DNA from: CAVTGO01 sp963734275
Lineage (GTDB): Bacteria > Actinomycetota > UBA4738 > HRBIN12
DNA: 64,000 nt
Assembly (NCBI GenBank): GCA_963734275.1
Contig: CAVTGO010000006.1
Location: forward strand, 109,866-173,865
Reading direction: 5' to 3'
Both the position numbers and the translations under genes were made by a program. Shown here in pieces: positions 1 to 9,175 of the stretch. The notes below the pieces were generated by a model. The model searched no databases and was not told where the DNA came from. It saw only the letters and a program-made list of their open reading frames with translations. Every line of letters begins with the position of its first letter. Position 1 is the first letter of the stretch.

Positions 1-1
1 C

Positions 2-916
2 GGCCGCGTGGTCGCCCTGCTGATCGACGCGATGACGCGCCGGCTGCTGGAACTCGGCGTCGATCGTCTGGGCGACCCGCCGGCCGCGTGGGCCTGGCTC
101 GCGCTCGGCAGCGCGGCGCGGCACGAGCAGGCCCTTCGGACCGACCAGGACCACGCCCTCGCGTACGAGCCCGGCGACGCGGCGCTGGGCGAGGTCGACC
201 CCTACTTCGCAGACCTCGCGGCCTCGGTCGTGGACGGGCTCGAGGCCGCCGGGATCCCCCGCTGCGAGGCCGACGCGATGGCCTCGAACGCCGCGCTCCG
301 TCACCCGATCGCCGGATGGACGTCGCGGTTCGAAGCGTGGATGCGCGACCTCGGGCCGGTCGGCAGCGAGCAGCTCTCGATCGTCTTCGACTACCGGCAG
401 GTCGCGGGACCGCTCGACGCCGAGGGTCCACTCAACGCCGAGATCCGAACGGCGCCCTCGCATGCGACGTTCGCCCGCCACCTCGCGAGGCGCGCGCTGG
501 ACCTGGGCCCGCCCACCGGGTTCTTCAAGGACCTCGTGGTCGAGGACCGAGGCGAGCACGCGGGCACGCTCGACGTGAAGCATGGCGGCATCACGATCGT
601 CTCCAACCTGGCGCGCGCCTATGCGGTCGGGTCGGGGATCACGGAGAAGCGGACGATCGGCCGGCTCCTGGCCGCCGAGAGCGCCGGCGTGATCGACCGG
701 GAGACGTGCGTCGGGCTCGCCGAGTCGTTCCGGTTCCTGTGGCACGTGCGGCTGCAGCACCACGTCGTCTTGCACCGGGCCGGGCGGGAGCCGAGCGACC
801 ACCTCGACCCCGCGGTGCTCGGGCCGCTCGCGCGCCAGGGGCTGAAGGAGGCCTTCCGCACGATCAGGCGCGCCCAGCGCGCGCTGGCGCTGGAGGCCGG
901 CGTGGCGATGCGCTAA
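2..916 (+). CDS. DUF294-type putative nucleotidyltransferase, C-terminal part (5' truncated)
   Basis: The frame is open to the window edge, so the N-terminus lies outside. The visible part carries GSAARHEQALRTDQDHAL near residues 34-50, the GSxxRxEQ...TDQDxA signature of the DUF294/GlnD-like nucleotidyltransferase fold, followed by the usual helical C-terminal domain. In this family the missing N-terminus usually holds cyclic-nucleotide-binding and CBS domains, and the proteins are thought to act in signalling; substrate unknown. Its TAA overlaps the TAG of the convergent fabI gene by two bases. The family call is firm; the function is inferred. Confidence 0.85.
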   Translation, partial: GRVVALLIDAMTRRLLELGVDRLGDPPAAWAWLALGSAARHEQALRTDQDHALAYEPGDAALGEVDPYFADLAASVVDGLEAAGIPRCEADAMASNAALRHPIAGWTSRFEAWMRDLGPVGSEQLSIVFDYRQVAGPLDAEGPLNAEIRTAPSHATFARHLARRALDLGPPTGFFKDLVVEDRGEHAGTLDVKHGGITIVSNLARAYAVGSGITEKRTIGRLLAAESAGVIDRETCVGLAESFRFLWHVRLQHHVVLHRAGREPSDHLDPAVLGPLARQGLKEAFRTIRRAQRALALEAGVAMR

Positions 917-1713
917 TCGCCCGGCGCCGCCGCGGGGGCCGCGCCGGCAGAACCCATCGCGTGGTAGCCGCCGTCGACGTGGATCATCTCGCCGCTGATC
1001 GCGCGCGCGAGGTCCGAGAACAGGAACGTCACCGCGTCCGCGACCGGGGAGGGATCGGTCACGTCCCAGCCGAGCGGAGCCCGCGCGTCCCAACCATCGG
1101 CGATCGCCTCGAAGCCGGGGATCCCCTTGCCCGCTATGGTGCGCAGGGGGCCGGCCGAGACGGTGTTCACGCGGATCGCGTGCCGGCCGAGGTCCCGCGC
1201 GAGGTACCGCGTGACGGACTCGAGCCCGGCCTTGGCCACACCCATCCAGTCGTAGACCGGCCACGCGAACCGGGCGTCGAAGTCGAGTGACACGATCGAG
1301 CCGCCGTGCTCCTTCATGTGCGGGAGCAGCCCAGCCGCGATCGCCTTGAGCGAGAAGGCGCTCGTCTGGAACGCCGTCGCGACGCTCTCCCAGGGCGTCG
1401 TGAGGAAGTTCCCGCCCAGCGCGTCCTGCGGCGCGAACGCGATCGCGTGGAGGAACCCGTCGACCCGGCCCCACCGGGACCCGAGCTCGGCGGCGACGGA
1501 TTCGATGTGCTCGGGCGCGTTCGCGTCCATCTCGAGCACGTCGGCCGGTTGCGGGAGGCGACGCGCGACCTTCTCGGTGAGTCCCATCGCGCGGCCGAAG
1601 GAGGTGAGGACGATCTCGGCGCCGTGCTCCTGCGCGGAGCGCGCCGCGGAGAACGCGATGGACCCGCGCGTCAGCACGCCGGTGATCAACAGCTTCTTGC
1701 CGTCCAGCAGCAC
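913..1713 (-). CDS. fabI: Enoyl-[acyl-carrier-protein] reductase (NADH), InhA/FabI type
   Basis: A 266-residue SDR-fold enzyme reducing the enoyl-ACP double bond in the last step of type II fatty acid elongation. It opens with LLITGVLTRGSIAFSAA, the modified nucleotide-binding loop of InhA-type reductases, and carries YDWMGVAKAGLES near residue 154, matching the Tyr and Lys of the active site (YNWMTVAK in InhA), followed by NTVSAGPLRTIA. The start is GTG at 1713 with GAGGAG about 8-13 bases upstream. Divergent from the adenosine deaminase gene, leaving only about 40 bp for both promoters. The C-terminal Ala/Pro tail is not a conserved feature. Confidence 0.93.
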   Translation of the reverse strand: MLLDGKKLLITGVLTRGSIAFSAARSAQEHGAEIVLTSFGRAMGLTEKVARRLPQPADVLEMDANAPEHIESVAAELGSRWGRVDGFLHAIAFAPQDALGGNFLTTPWESVATAFQTSAFSLKAIAAGLLPHMKEHGGSIVSLDFDARFAWPVYDWMGVAKAGLESVTRYLARDLGRHAIRVNTVSAGPLRTIAGKGIPGFEAIADGWDARAPLGWDVTDPSPVADAVTFLFSDLARAISGEMIHVDGGYHAMGSAGAAPAAAPGD

Positions 1714-1752
1714 GGTCGTCGCTCCTCGTCGGTTCGGGGCATGCTATCGGGA

Positions 1753-2772
1753 ATGCCGACGGACCTGGAAGCGCTCCCGAAGGTGGACCTGCACCGGCAC
1801 CTCGAGGGCGCGATCCGCCTCGCGACGCTGATCGACCTCTATCGCGATGCCGGCGCTCCCCTCCCCGAGACGACCCCCACCGAACTCGAGGCCCGGGCAC
1901 GCGTGCTGACGCCGATGAACAACCTCGAGGAGGTGCTCTCGCGCTTCACCCTTGCGCAGGAGGCGTTCTGGGACGCGGCCGCTGCCGAGCGGATCGCGTA
2001 CGAGGCCGTCGAGGATCTGGCGCTCGACGGCGTGCGCCTGGCCGAGCTGCGCTTCTCTCCCGACTTCCTCGCCCGTCCGCACGGCCTGGACTGGAACGCC
2101 GCCCTCGACGCGATCGTCCGCGGCGTCGAGCGAGCCTCGCGCGACCAGGACGTGACCGTCGGCCTGATCGTCATCGCGAGCCGCAACTACGGCATGGGGT
2201 CGGCCGAGCGGACGGTGGGGTTCGCGCTGGATCGGCGTGACGACCTCGTGGCGTTCGATCTTGCCGGCGACGAGCAGGCGTTCCCGCCGTCGATGTACGT
2301 GGACGTCGTCGCCCGGCTCGCCGGGAGCGGGCTGAAGCTCACGACCCATTACGGGGAGTCGGGCGGTCCGGCGTTCCCCCGCGAGGCGATCGAGGCGCTC
2401 GGCTCGCTGCGGCTCGGCCACGGCGTGAGCGTGGCGCGCGACCCCGAGGTCGTCGCGCTCGCGCGCGAGCGCCGCGTCACGCTGGAGATGTGCCCGACCT
2501 CGAACGTACGCACCCGCGCCGTCGCCTCGCTGGCCGAGCACCCCGCGCGCCGGCTCCTCGATCAGGACGTCCTGGTCACGATCAACACCGACAACCCCGA
2601 GCTGTTCGGCGTGGACCTCACCCACGAGCTCGGGCTCGCACGGGACACCTTGCGGTTCACCGAGGACGACCTGCGGCAGGTGACCGCGAACGCGCTCGAG
2701 GCGAGCTTCGTGGACGAGGCGGCGAAGGACGACGTTCGGCGACGGCACTTCGGCTGGGTGGATGCACGCTGA
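1753..2772 (+). CDS. add: Adenosine deaminase family protein
   Basis: A 339-residue amidohydrolase expected to deaminate adenosine to inosine in purine salvage. Metal and catalytic motifs appear in order: LPKVDLHRHLEGA near the N-terminus (HxH zinc ligands), TTHYGES around residue 197 (His ligand and catalytic Glu), LGHGVS, then VTLEMCPTSNV and TINTDNPELFG near the C-terminus. The last motif has TDN where mammalian enzymes have TDD, as I recall for many actinobacterial ADA proteins. An in-frame ATG at 1741 is an alternative start; neither has a strong ribosome site. A related deaminase specificity, such as aminofutalosine, cannot be excluded. Confidence 0.88.
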   Translation: MPTDLEALPKVDLHRHLEGAIRLATLIDLYRDAGAPLPETTPTELEARARVLTPMNNLEEVLSRFTLAQEAFWDAAAAERIAYEAVEDLALDGVRLAELRFSPDFLARPHGLDWNAALDAIVRGVERASRDQDVTVGLIVIASRNYGMGSAERTVGFALDRRDDLVAFDLAGDEQAFPPSMYVDVVARLAGSGLKLTTHYGESGGPAFPREAIEALGSLRLGHGVSVARDPEVVALARERRVTLEMCPTSNVRTRAVASLAEHPARRLLDQDVLVTINTDNPELFGVDLTHELGLARDTLRFTEDDLRQVTANALEASFVDEAAKDDVRRRHFGWVDAR

Positions 2773-2860
2773 CCGGCCTCCCTCGGACGCCGGTGGGCCA
2801 GACATCGGTGAGCAAGACGTCGGTAGGATGGACGCTCCCGAACGGAAGGAACCCACCTCG

Positions 2861-4516
2861 ATGACCTCCTCCGACGACGCCGCGACGTCCCTCGCCGACC
2901 GCTACTGGGAGGGGATGCTCGAGCTCGAGCCGATCCTCGCGACGATCGTCGGCGACGAGCGCTACGACGACCGGCTGCCGGACATCGGCGAGTCGGGCCG
3001 GGCCGCCCGGGACGCCTTCCACCGCGGCGCGTTGTCCGAGCTCGAGGGCCTGGACCGGGACCTCGAGGACGAAGGGCTGCGGACCACGATCGACGTGCTC
3101 GAGGCCATCGCGACGCGTGAGATCGCTTCGCTCGACCACCGGCTCGACCGCCTCCAGGTCGTGAGCCACCTGTGGGGTCCGGGCGGCCTGCTCGGGGAGC
3201 TGGCGTCGATGCAGCGCGCCGACACGCCCGAGCGCGTCGACCGCTACATCGGGCGCCTCGTGTCCACCCCCGGGTACTACCGGGACGCGGCCGAGACCGC
3301 GCGCGACGGCGTCGCGGCCGGGGTCACCGCGCCTCGGATCGTGGTCGAGCGCGCCGTCGCCCAGGTCGAGCGCCTGATCGCGACGCCGATCGAGTCCTCA
3401 CCTGCGCTCGTGCCCGTCCGGCCCGACGACGCCGAGGGTCGGGAGCGGGTGGCCGGCGCGATGCGTGACCACGTGGTCCCGGCGCTGTCCGGCTACCTCG
3501 ACGCGCTGCGCGCGTACCTGCCCTCGGCGACCGAGACGATCGGCCTGTCGGCGCTGCCGAACGGCGAGGCGATGTACGCGGCGCAGATCCTGTCGTGGAC
3601 CTCGCTGGCGCAGGAGGCGGACGTGGTGCACGACCTCGGCGTGACCGACCTCGCGAAGATCCAGGACGAGCGGCAGGAGTGCGCCATCCGGCTCGGGGCG
3701 GCCGACCCGGCGGGCGCGCTGGCCGTGCTCGACGACCGGGACGGGAACCGGTTCGCATCCAAGGAGGAGCTCGTGCGGACGGCCCTCGAGCAGGTGGCCA
3801 GGGGCTGGGACGCGGCGCCCGGCTGGTTCGGCGTCATGCCTTCGGACAACTGCGACGTCAAGCCGGTCGAGGAGTTCCGCGAGGCCGATATGCCCTTCGC
3901 CTTCTATCAGCCGCCCACCGCGGACGGCTCGCGCCGCGGGATCTATTACGTGAACGGCGGCGACCTCGACGCCAAGCCCCGTCACCACCTCGCCACGACG
4001 ACGTACCACGAGGCGAACCCGGGCCACCACTTCCAGATCGCTCTCGAGCAGGAGATGGGCGACCGCCCCGCGCTCCGGCGCTTCGGCGGGCTCCTCGCGG
4101 GCGCCTCGTTCGCCGAGGGCTGGGGCCTGTACAGCGAGCGCCTGGCCGACGAGATGGGGCTGTTCGAGGACGAGGGTGAGCGCCTCGGCATGCTGGACAT
4201 GCAGGGGATGCGGGCGGCGCGCCTGGTCGTCGACACCGGGATCCACGCGTTCGGCTGGACGCGCGAGCGGGCGATCTCGCTCCTCGAGGAGGCTGGCGTC
4301 CCGCACGTGGACGCGGTGATCGAGGCCGACCGATACATCACGATCCCGGGCCAGGCGCTCACGTACAAGACGGGACAGTTCGAGATCGAGCGTCAGCGGG
4401 CGCACGCCGCGGCTCGAGACGGGGCGTCGTTCTCGCTCTCCGACTTCCACGACCGCTTGCTCTCGCTCGGCTCGCTCCCGCTCTCGGCGCTGCAGCGCGA
4501 GCTCGGACGCACCTAG
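2861..4516 (+). CDS. DUF885 domain protein, putative zinc-dependent peptidase
   Basis: A 551-residue protein of the DUF885 family. The clearest signature is TTYHEANPGHHFQ near residue 387, the HExxPGHH element resembling a metallopeptidase zinc site, with an acidic SFAEGWGLYSERLA segment downstream as in this family. The start at 2861 is chosen because AGGA lies about 10 bases upstream; in-frame codons reach further back but would overlap add. No signal peptide is visible, so it is probably cytoplasmic. DUF885 proteins are often annotated as carboxypeptidases; the substrate is unknown. Its TAG overlaps the stop of the convergent methyltransferase. Confidence 0.85.
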   Translation: MTSSDDAATSLADRYWEGMLELEPILATIVGDERYDDRLPDIGESGRAARDAFHRGALSELEGLDRDLEDEGLRTTIDVLEAIATREIASLDHRLDRLQVVSHLWGPGGLLGELASMQRADTPERVDRYIGRLVSTPGYYRDAAETARDGVAAGVTAPRIVVERAVAQVERLIATPIESSPALVPVRPDDAEGRERVAGAMRDHVVPALSGYLDALRAYLPSATETIGLSALPNGEAMYAAQILSWTSLAQEADVVHDLGVTDLAKIQDERQECAIRLGAADPAGALAVLDDRDGNRFASKEELVRTALEQVARGWDAAPGWFGVMPSDNCDVKPVEEFREADMPFAFYQPPTADGSRRGIYYVNGGDLDAKPRHHLATTTYHEANPGHHFQIALEQEMGDRPALRRFGGLLAGASFAEGWGLYSERLADEMGLFEDEGERLGMLDMQGMRAARLVVDTGIHAFGWTRERAISLLEEAGVPHVDAVIEADRYITIPGQALTYKTGQFEIERQRAHAAARDGASFSLSDFHDRLLSLGSLPLSALQRELGRT

Positions 4517-5385
4517 GTCAGGCGTGGCCGCTCGGCACGGAGCAGCAGGTAGTCGAGGACGCCGTTCCGCCATAGCTGCTCGACCTGCGCGAGCATCGCG
4601 CGCGAGGCGAGCCGCATCGCCATCGGCGCCGCGCCGCCGGCTTCCAGGCGGCCCCGGACGAACCGCAGGGCGGGACCGATCACGCGCTCTCCCACGAGCC
4701 GGGTCCGCACGTTCACGAACCCAGCCTCACCGGCGAGCTCGGCGATCGCGTCCGCCGATATCGCGGCGCCCGAGCCCAGGCCCCACACCCGCAGCTGGGT
4801 GAGTCCCGCCACCAGCTCGACCGGCCCCCGGGGCATGCGGCGCACCGGGACGTCGGACATCGTCAGGACCCCGCCGGGTCGCAGCGTTCGGAACGACTCG
4901 GCGAAGAACCGCGCGCGCGACGGGAAATGGAAGGCGGCCTCCACGCTGATCACGCCGTCGAGGCTCGCGTCGTGAAGCGGGATCCGGGTGGCGTCGCCGT
5001 TCACGGCGAGCGCGCCGGATTCGGCCAGGCGCCGCCGCCCGGCCACCAGCTGCGACCGCGTGATGTTCAGAGCGACGAGCCGGCGAGGCCCCGCCACGGC
5101 CGCGATCAGCGGGTCCTGCGCGCCGAGCCCGTTCCCGACGTCGAGGATCTCCCCCCCGCGGGGAAGATCGGCCGCCAGGGTGCTGACCAGGCGACGCACG
5201 GCGACGGGCGCCTCCGCCGGGTCGCTCCCGTCCCCCTCCCACAGCCCGAGGTTCAGCCACCCCTCGTCGAGCGCGAGGAAGAAGTCGGGTCCGATCGAGT
5301 CGTAGACGGCGGCGGCCGGATTGCGGCCGCGTCGAACCAGCGTCAGGGCATGCCGGAGGTGTTCGGGCGTCCAGGTCGTGCTCAC
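4513..5385 (-). CDS. Class I SAM-dependent methyltransferase
   Basis: A 290-residue Rossmann methyltransferase. Motif I is seen as ILDVGNGLGAQDP near residue 78, followed by an acidic post-I region and LDGVISVEAAFHFPS, then LRPGGVLTMSDV as in the UbiE/SmtA class. The N-terminal YDSIGPDFFLALDEGWLNLGLW resembles small-molecule methyltransferases of the gamma-tocopherol or sarcosine methyltransferase style. The GTG at 5385 is preferred because upstream residues are low-complexity and overlap the next promoter. The substrate cannot be read from sequence. Adjacent genes give no pathway clue. Confidence 0.82.
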   Translation of the reverse strand: MSTTWTPEHLRHALTLVRRGRNPAAAVYDSIGPDFFLALDEGWLNLGLWEGDGSDPAEAPVAVRRLVSTLAADLPRGGEILDVGNGLGAQDPLIAAVAGPRRLVALNITRSQLVAGRRRLAESGALAVNGDATRIPLHDASLDGVISVEAAFHFPSRARFFAESFRTLRPGGVLTMSDVPVRRMPRGPVELVAGLTQLRVWGLGSGAAISADAIAELAGEAGFVNVRTRLVGERVIGPALRFVRGRLEAGGAAPMAMRLASRAMLAQVEQLWRNGVLDYLLLRAERPRLT

Positions 5386-5410
5386 CCGACCACGGTACCC
5401 GGAGCCGAAG

Positions 5411-6151
5411 CTACGTCTTCGGGAACAGCGAGTAGGCGGCGCGCGGGACGCGCTCGAGGACCTCGCCGACGAGCCCAAGGACGTACTCGGGTTCACGATC
5501 CTCGAACGCCAGCGTGTCCACGTTCACGTGGCAGAGCAGCCAGCCGCCCGCGCACTCGATGCCCCATGCGTTCGAGCGCCCCATCAGCCAGTCCATGAGC
5601 CGTTGGTCCACGAACGCGGTCGCCATGTACGGGTCGCGCGCGTAGACCGCGAAGCGTCGGTTGAAGCCGCCGAGCTCCAGCTCGACCCGGGACACGTTCG
5701 CCCGCTTCAGCGTGTCCGTGTCCAGCTCGAGCCCGCCCACCGAGAGCGGGGGCCAGTCGGCGTCCACCGCGACCATCGCGCATGTGAACTCCTGCGAGTC
5801 CTCCCCGCCGTGGAGGAACCGGTAAACGCGCACGTGGCGCCCCTGCCACTCGCCGTGCAGGACGTCGCGGATCCGCGGACCGTGCGGACGCGAGAACAGC
5901 GGCATCGGGACGGTCTTCACCGTGTCGAACGGGTCCTTCCGCGCATACGTGAGCCCGACGCGCCTGGCGCGCTCCGCCCACTGCCGCTGCGCGTGGCGGC
6001 GCAGCGGCACCCATGCGATCGCCAGCGGGACGACCAGCAGGACCGCTGCGACCGGCGGCTCGGGATCGAGGATCGCGACCGCGACCGCACCGGCGAGCGG
6101 CAGCAAGATCCACGGCGTGCCGACCCACTTCTTCACGTCGAACGAGGCCAC
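5411..6151 (-). CDS. Two-TM membrane protein of unknown function
   Basis: A 246-residue protein with two adjacent membrane segments (about residues 12-45, WILLPLAGAVAVAILD and AAVLLVVPLAIAW) followed by a soluble domain with RDVLHGEWQGRHVRVYRF and SVGGLELDTDTLKRANVSR. This layout resembles actinobacterial DUF3137-like membrane proteins, but I am not certain of the family. The start is GTG at 6151 with GGGGAG about 8 bases upstream. Divergent from the aminotransferase at 6276, with about 124 bp between them for promoters. Function unknown. Confidence 0.7.
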   Translation of the reverse strand: MASFDVKKWVGTPWILLPLAGAVAVAILDPEPPVAAVLLVVPLAIAWVPLRRHAQRQWAERARRVGLTYARKDPFDTVKTVPMPLFSRPHGPRIRDVLHGEWQGRHVRVYRFLHGGEDSQEFTCAMVAVDADWPPLSVGGLELDTDTLKRANVSRVELELGGFNRRFAVYARDPYMATAFVDQRLMDWLMGRSNAWGIECAGGWLLCHVNVDTLAFEDREPEYVLGLVGEVLERVPRAAYSLFPKT

Positions 6152-6275
6152 GCCGTCACTCCCCCGCGAGCCGTCGGAGGTGCATCGTGCCTCATCTCGG
6201 CCCGGCCCGCCTCGCCCGGAGACGTCGCGCGGTACGCTCCCTCCTCCCCGCCCGCCGACGAGGAGGAGGAGCATC

Positions 6276-7637
6276 GTGGAGAGCACCGTCGACCGTACGC
6301 GCCTGGCCGAGCTCATGGCACGCGAGCTCGCTCGCTTCGACGCCGAGCACCCGAGGAGCCACGACCTGTTCGAACGGAGCAAGGCGAACCTGCTCGCCGG
6401 CGTGCCGATGCCGTGGATGACCGAATGGGCCGGCTCGTTCCCGGTGTTCGTCGCCGAGGCCCAAGGGGCGCACTTCAGAGACGTCGACGGGCGCGAGTAC
6501 GTGGACCTGTGCCTGGGCGACACCGGGGGGATGACGGGTCACGCGCCGAAGGAGGCGGTGGCCGCGATCGCCGAGCAGGCCGCGAAGGGCATCACGCTGA
6601 TGCTCCCCACCGAGGATTCGATCTGGGTGGGCGCCGAGATGGAGCGGCGGTTCGGGCTCCCTTACTGGCAGTTCTGCCTGACGGCGACCGATGCGAACCG
6701 CTTCACGATCCGTCTCGCGCGCGCGATCACCGAGCGCCCGAAGATCCTCGTCTACAACTGGTGCTACCACGGCTCGGTGGACGAGACGATCGCCACGCTC
6801 GACGAGCAGGGCGCGACCGGCCCGAGACCCGGCAACGTCGGGCCCGCCGTGAACCCGGCCGAGACCACGCGCGTGGTCGAGTTCAACGACCTCGACGCGC
6901 TCGAGGCTGCGCTCGCGCACGGGGACGTCGCGTGCGTCCTGGCCGAGCCGGCCCTCACGAACATCGGCATCGTGCACCCCGACCCCGGCTACCACGAGGC
7001 GCTCCGCGAGATGACGCGGAACCACGGGACCTACCTCGTGATCGACGAGACCCACACCATCTGCGCCGGACCCGGCGGGGCCACGAAGGCGTGGGGGCTG
7101 GAGCCCGACTTCCTCACGATCGGCAAGCCGCTCGCGAGCGGCGTCCCGGCCGCCACCTATGGCATGAGCGCCGAGGTCGCCGAACGCTGCCAGGCCTACA
7201 TGGAGACGGTTCCCGCGACCGACGTTGGCGGCGTCGGTGGGACGCTGAGCGGCAACGCGCTGTCGCTCGCGGTGATGCGCGCGACCCTCGAGCACGTCCT
7301 CACCGACGAGGCGTTCGAGCGGATGATCGCGCTCGGCGAGCGATGGGCCGACGGCGTGAAGACCTCGATCGATGCGCACGGCCTCCCGTGGGAGGTCCAG
7401 CGCCTCGGATGCCGCGCCGAGTACTGGTTCACCTCGACGCCGCCGCGCAACGGCGGGGAGGCCGCTGCCGCGGACGACCACGAGCTCGCCCGGTACACGC
7501 ACCTGTACGCGCTGAACCGCGGGGTCTTGCTCACGCCGTTCCACAACATGGCGCTGATGTCGCCCCCCACCACGGAGGAGGACGTGGACGCGCACTCGGC
7601 CGTGTTCGACGAGATGGCCACCGAACTCGTGGCGTGA
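6276..7637 (+). CDS. Class III (glutamate-1-semialdehyde-type) aminotransferase
   Basis: A 453-residue PLP enzyme of the class III aminotransferase group. DVDGREYVDLCLGDTGGMTGH at the N-terminus, YLVIDETHT (PLP-binding Asp) and DFLTIGKPLASGVPAA (Schiff-base Lys) are in the expected order. It resembles glutamate-1-semialdehyde 2,1-aminomutase relatives, but the absence of a linked heme pathway and the unusual C-terminus make a different amino donor likely. GTG start with a strong AGGAGGAGGAG at 6261-6271. It overlaps the following VOC gene (TGATG), so the two are probably co-translated. Confidence 0.85.
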   Translation: MESTVDRTRLAELMARELARFDAEHPRSHDLFERSKANLLAGVPMPWMTEWAGSFPVFVAEAQGAHFRDVDGREYVDLCLGDTGGMTGHAPKEAVAAIAEQAAKGITLMLPTEDSIWVGAEMERRFGLPYWQFCLTATDANRFTIRLARAITERPKILVYNWCYHGSVDETIATLDEQGATGPRPGNVGPAVNPAETTRVVEFNDLDALEAALAHGDVACVLAEPALTNIGIVHPDPGYHEALREMTRNHGTYLVIDETHTICAGPGGATKAWGLEPDFLTIGKPLASGVPAATYGMSAEVAERCQAYMETVPATDVGGVGGTLSGNALSLAVMRATLEHVLTDEAFERMIALGERWADGVKTSIDAHGLPWEVQRLGCRAEYWFTSTPPRNGGEAAAADDHELARYTHLYALNRGVLLTPFHNMALMSPPTTEEDVDAHSAVFDEMATELVA

Positions 7638-7993
7638 TGCGTCCCGCGATCTCGCACGTGATGATCGACTCCCGCGACCCGGGGGCGCTCGCGCCGTTCT
7701 GGTGCGAGCTGCTCGAGACCGAGGTCGAAAGCACGCTCGACGGAGGACGGTTCGTGTTCCTCGCCGCCCCGAGTGGCGGTCCGGCGATCGGGATCCAGCG
7801 CGTGCCCGAACCCAAGACGACGAAGAACCGGGTCCACGTGGACGTCGAGGTGGACGACCTCGCCGAAACGACCCGATGGGTGCGCTCGCACGGCGGTGCT
7901 CGCCTCGCCGAACACAAGGCGGCCGGGATCCGCTGGCGCATCATGGCCGACCCGGACGGCAACGAGTTCTGTCTCGTGCCCCGCGCCGGCTGA
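7637..7993 (+). CDS. VOC (glyoxalase-like) family protein
   Basis: A 118-residue protein of the vicinal oxygen chelate superfamily. The N-terminal HVMIDSRDPGALAPFWCELL and C-terminal WRIMADPDGNEFCLVPR are the two ends of the glyoxalase/bleomycin-resistance-like fold (Glyoxalase_6 style). The final Glu in NEFCLV is the position of a usual metal ligand. Its ATG overlaps the stop of the upstream aminotransferase gene, indicating translational coupling. The substrate is unknown; many such actinobacterial VOC proteins have no assigned reaction. Confidence 0.85.
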   Translation: MRPAISHVMIDSRDPGALAPFWCELLETEVESTLDGGRFVFLAAPSGGPAIGIQRVPEPKTTKNRVHVDVEVDDLAETTRWVRSHGGARLAEHKAAGIRWRIMADPDGNEFCLVPRAG

Positions 7994-8014
7994 ACCGACA
8001 GCGTGGCGTTCGGG

Positions 8015-9175
8015 TCAGGCCCGGCGGATCACCTGCCGGAGCTTCACGCGGCCCGGCCGCAGCAGCGCGCGGGAGTAGATCCTCGTCGCGAGCGGGATCA
8101 GCGCGGCGATCGACGCGATCGAGAACGCGACGGACAGCACGATCTGGAGAGCGCTGGCCTCGCCCAGCACGACCCGGGTCGGCATGACGAGGGGTGCGGA
8201 GAACGGCAGGAGCGAGGCGACGGCCGCGAGCGTCGAGGACGGGTCCCGCGTCGCGCCGATACCGATGAAGAACGAGACCACGATCAGGATCGTGAGCGGT
8301 GTCATCGTGGTCTGCAGGTCCTCCTGGCGCGTGACGATCGAGCCAGCCACGGCGAACAGTCCCGCGTAGAAGAAGAACCCCAGCACGAACCAGAACAGCA
8401 CGAGCCCGACCGTCGCCATCGCGCCCGTCGGGAACTCGAGCGATCCGACCGCGATGGACGTCCCGAGTCCGACCACCGCGATCACGAGCAGCTGCGCGAG
8501 CCCCAGGAACCCGATCCCGAAGATCTTGCCGCGCAGCAGCTCCGACGGACGGATCGTCGCCAGCAGCACCTCGATCACGCGGGACGACTTCTCCTCCACG
8601 ACCCCCGAGGCGACCCAGTAGCCGTAGGCGAATAGCTGCCCGTACAGGGCGAGCACGCCCACGAACGCAACCGCCGCGTTCTCGCGGCCGCGGGCGTCGA
8701 TCGGCTCCAGCGCGTCCACGGTCAACTGCGGTTGCGAGAGGGCGGCGTCCACCTGCTGCTCGGTCAGCCCCACCTCCTGGAGCGCCTGTCGCGCACGCTC
8801 GCGGATCGATACCGACTGGATCAGCCCGACGAGCTGCGCGGGCGGCTCGGCGCGGACCAGGACCGACCCGGCATGGATCAGCGCGGCGTCCGCGACGCCG
8901 TCCCGGACGGCCTGCTCGGCGGCGGCGACGTCCGGCAGCGTCAGCACGCGCACCTCCACGCCGAGCGCCGTGGCGGCGCTCGCGACCTCTCGGCCGACCC
9001 CGCTCGAGTCCTCGCCGACGACCGCCAGGTCGAAGCTCCTGGCCCGGCTCAGCAGCGACGTCACCACGATGAACCCCACGAGGATCACGAGCGTGATCGC
9101 CGTCGAGATGACGAATCCGCGATCGCGTGCGCGCTCGACGAACTCGCGCCTCGCCACGATCCGCCACGCGCTCAC
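8015..9175 (-). CDS. ABC-2 type transporter permease (NatB-like)
   Basis: A 386-residue membrane subunit. One N-terminal membrane segment (STAITLVILVGFIVVTSLL) is followed by a large soluble loop of about 150 residues, then five to six C-terminal segments including EEKSSRVIEVLLATIRPSELLRGKIFG, the conserved element of the NatB/COG1668 permeases. It pairs with the ATPase just upstream, which it overlaps by four bases (GTGA). NatAB-type systems export Na+ or other solutes; substrate cannot be assigned. The last gene in a long minus-strand run beginning at lon. Confidence 0.88.
   Translation of the reverse strand: MSAWRIVARREFVERARDRGFVISTAITLVILVGFIVVTSLLSRARSFDLAVVGEDSSGVGREVASAATALGVEVRVLTLPDVAAAEQAVRDGVADAALIHAGSVLVRAEPPAQLVGLIQSVSIRERARQALQEVGLTEQQVDAALSQPQLTVDALEPIDARGRENAAVAFVGVLALYGQLFAYGYWVASGVVEEKSSRVIEVLLATIRPSELLRGKIFGIGFLGLAQLLVIAVVGLGTSIAVGSLEFPTGAMATVGLVLFWFVLGFFFYAGLFAVAGSIVTRQEDLQTTMTPLTILIVVSFFIGIGATRDPSSTLAAVASLLPFSAPLVMPTRVVLGEASALQIVLSVAFSIASIAALIPLATRIYSRALLRPGRVKLRQVIRRA

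Noticed and set aside
913..4516. Long open frames on the opposite strands of fabI, add and DUF885 genes
   Set aside because: High GC creates long shadow frames; their products are Arg/Gly/Ala-rich with no domain signature, whereas the annotated frames carry catalytic motifs.
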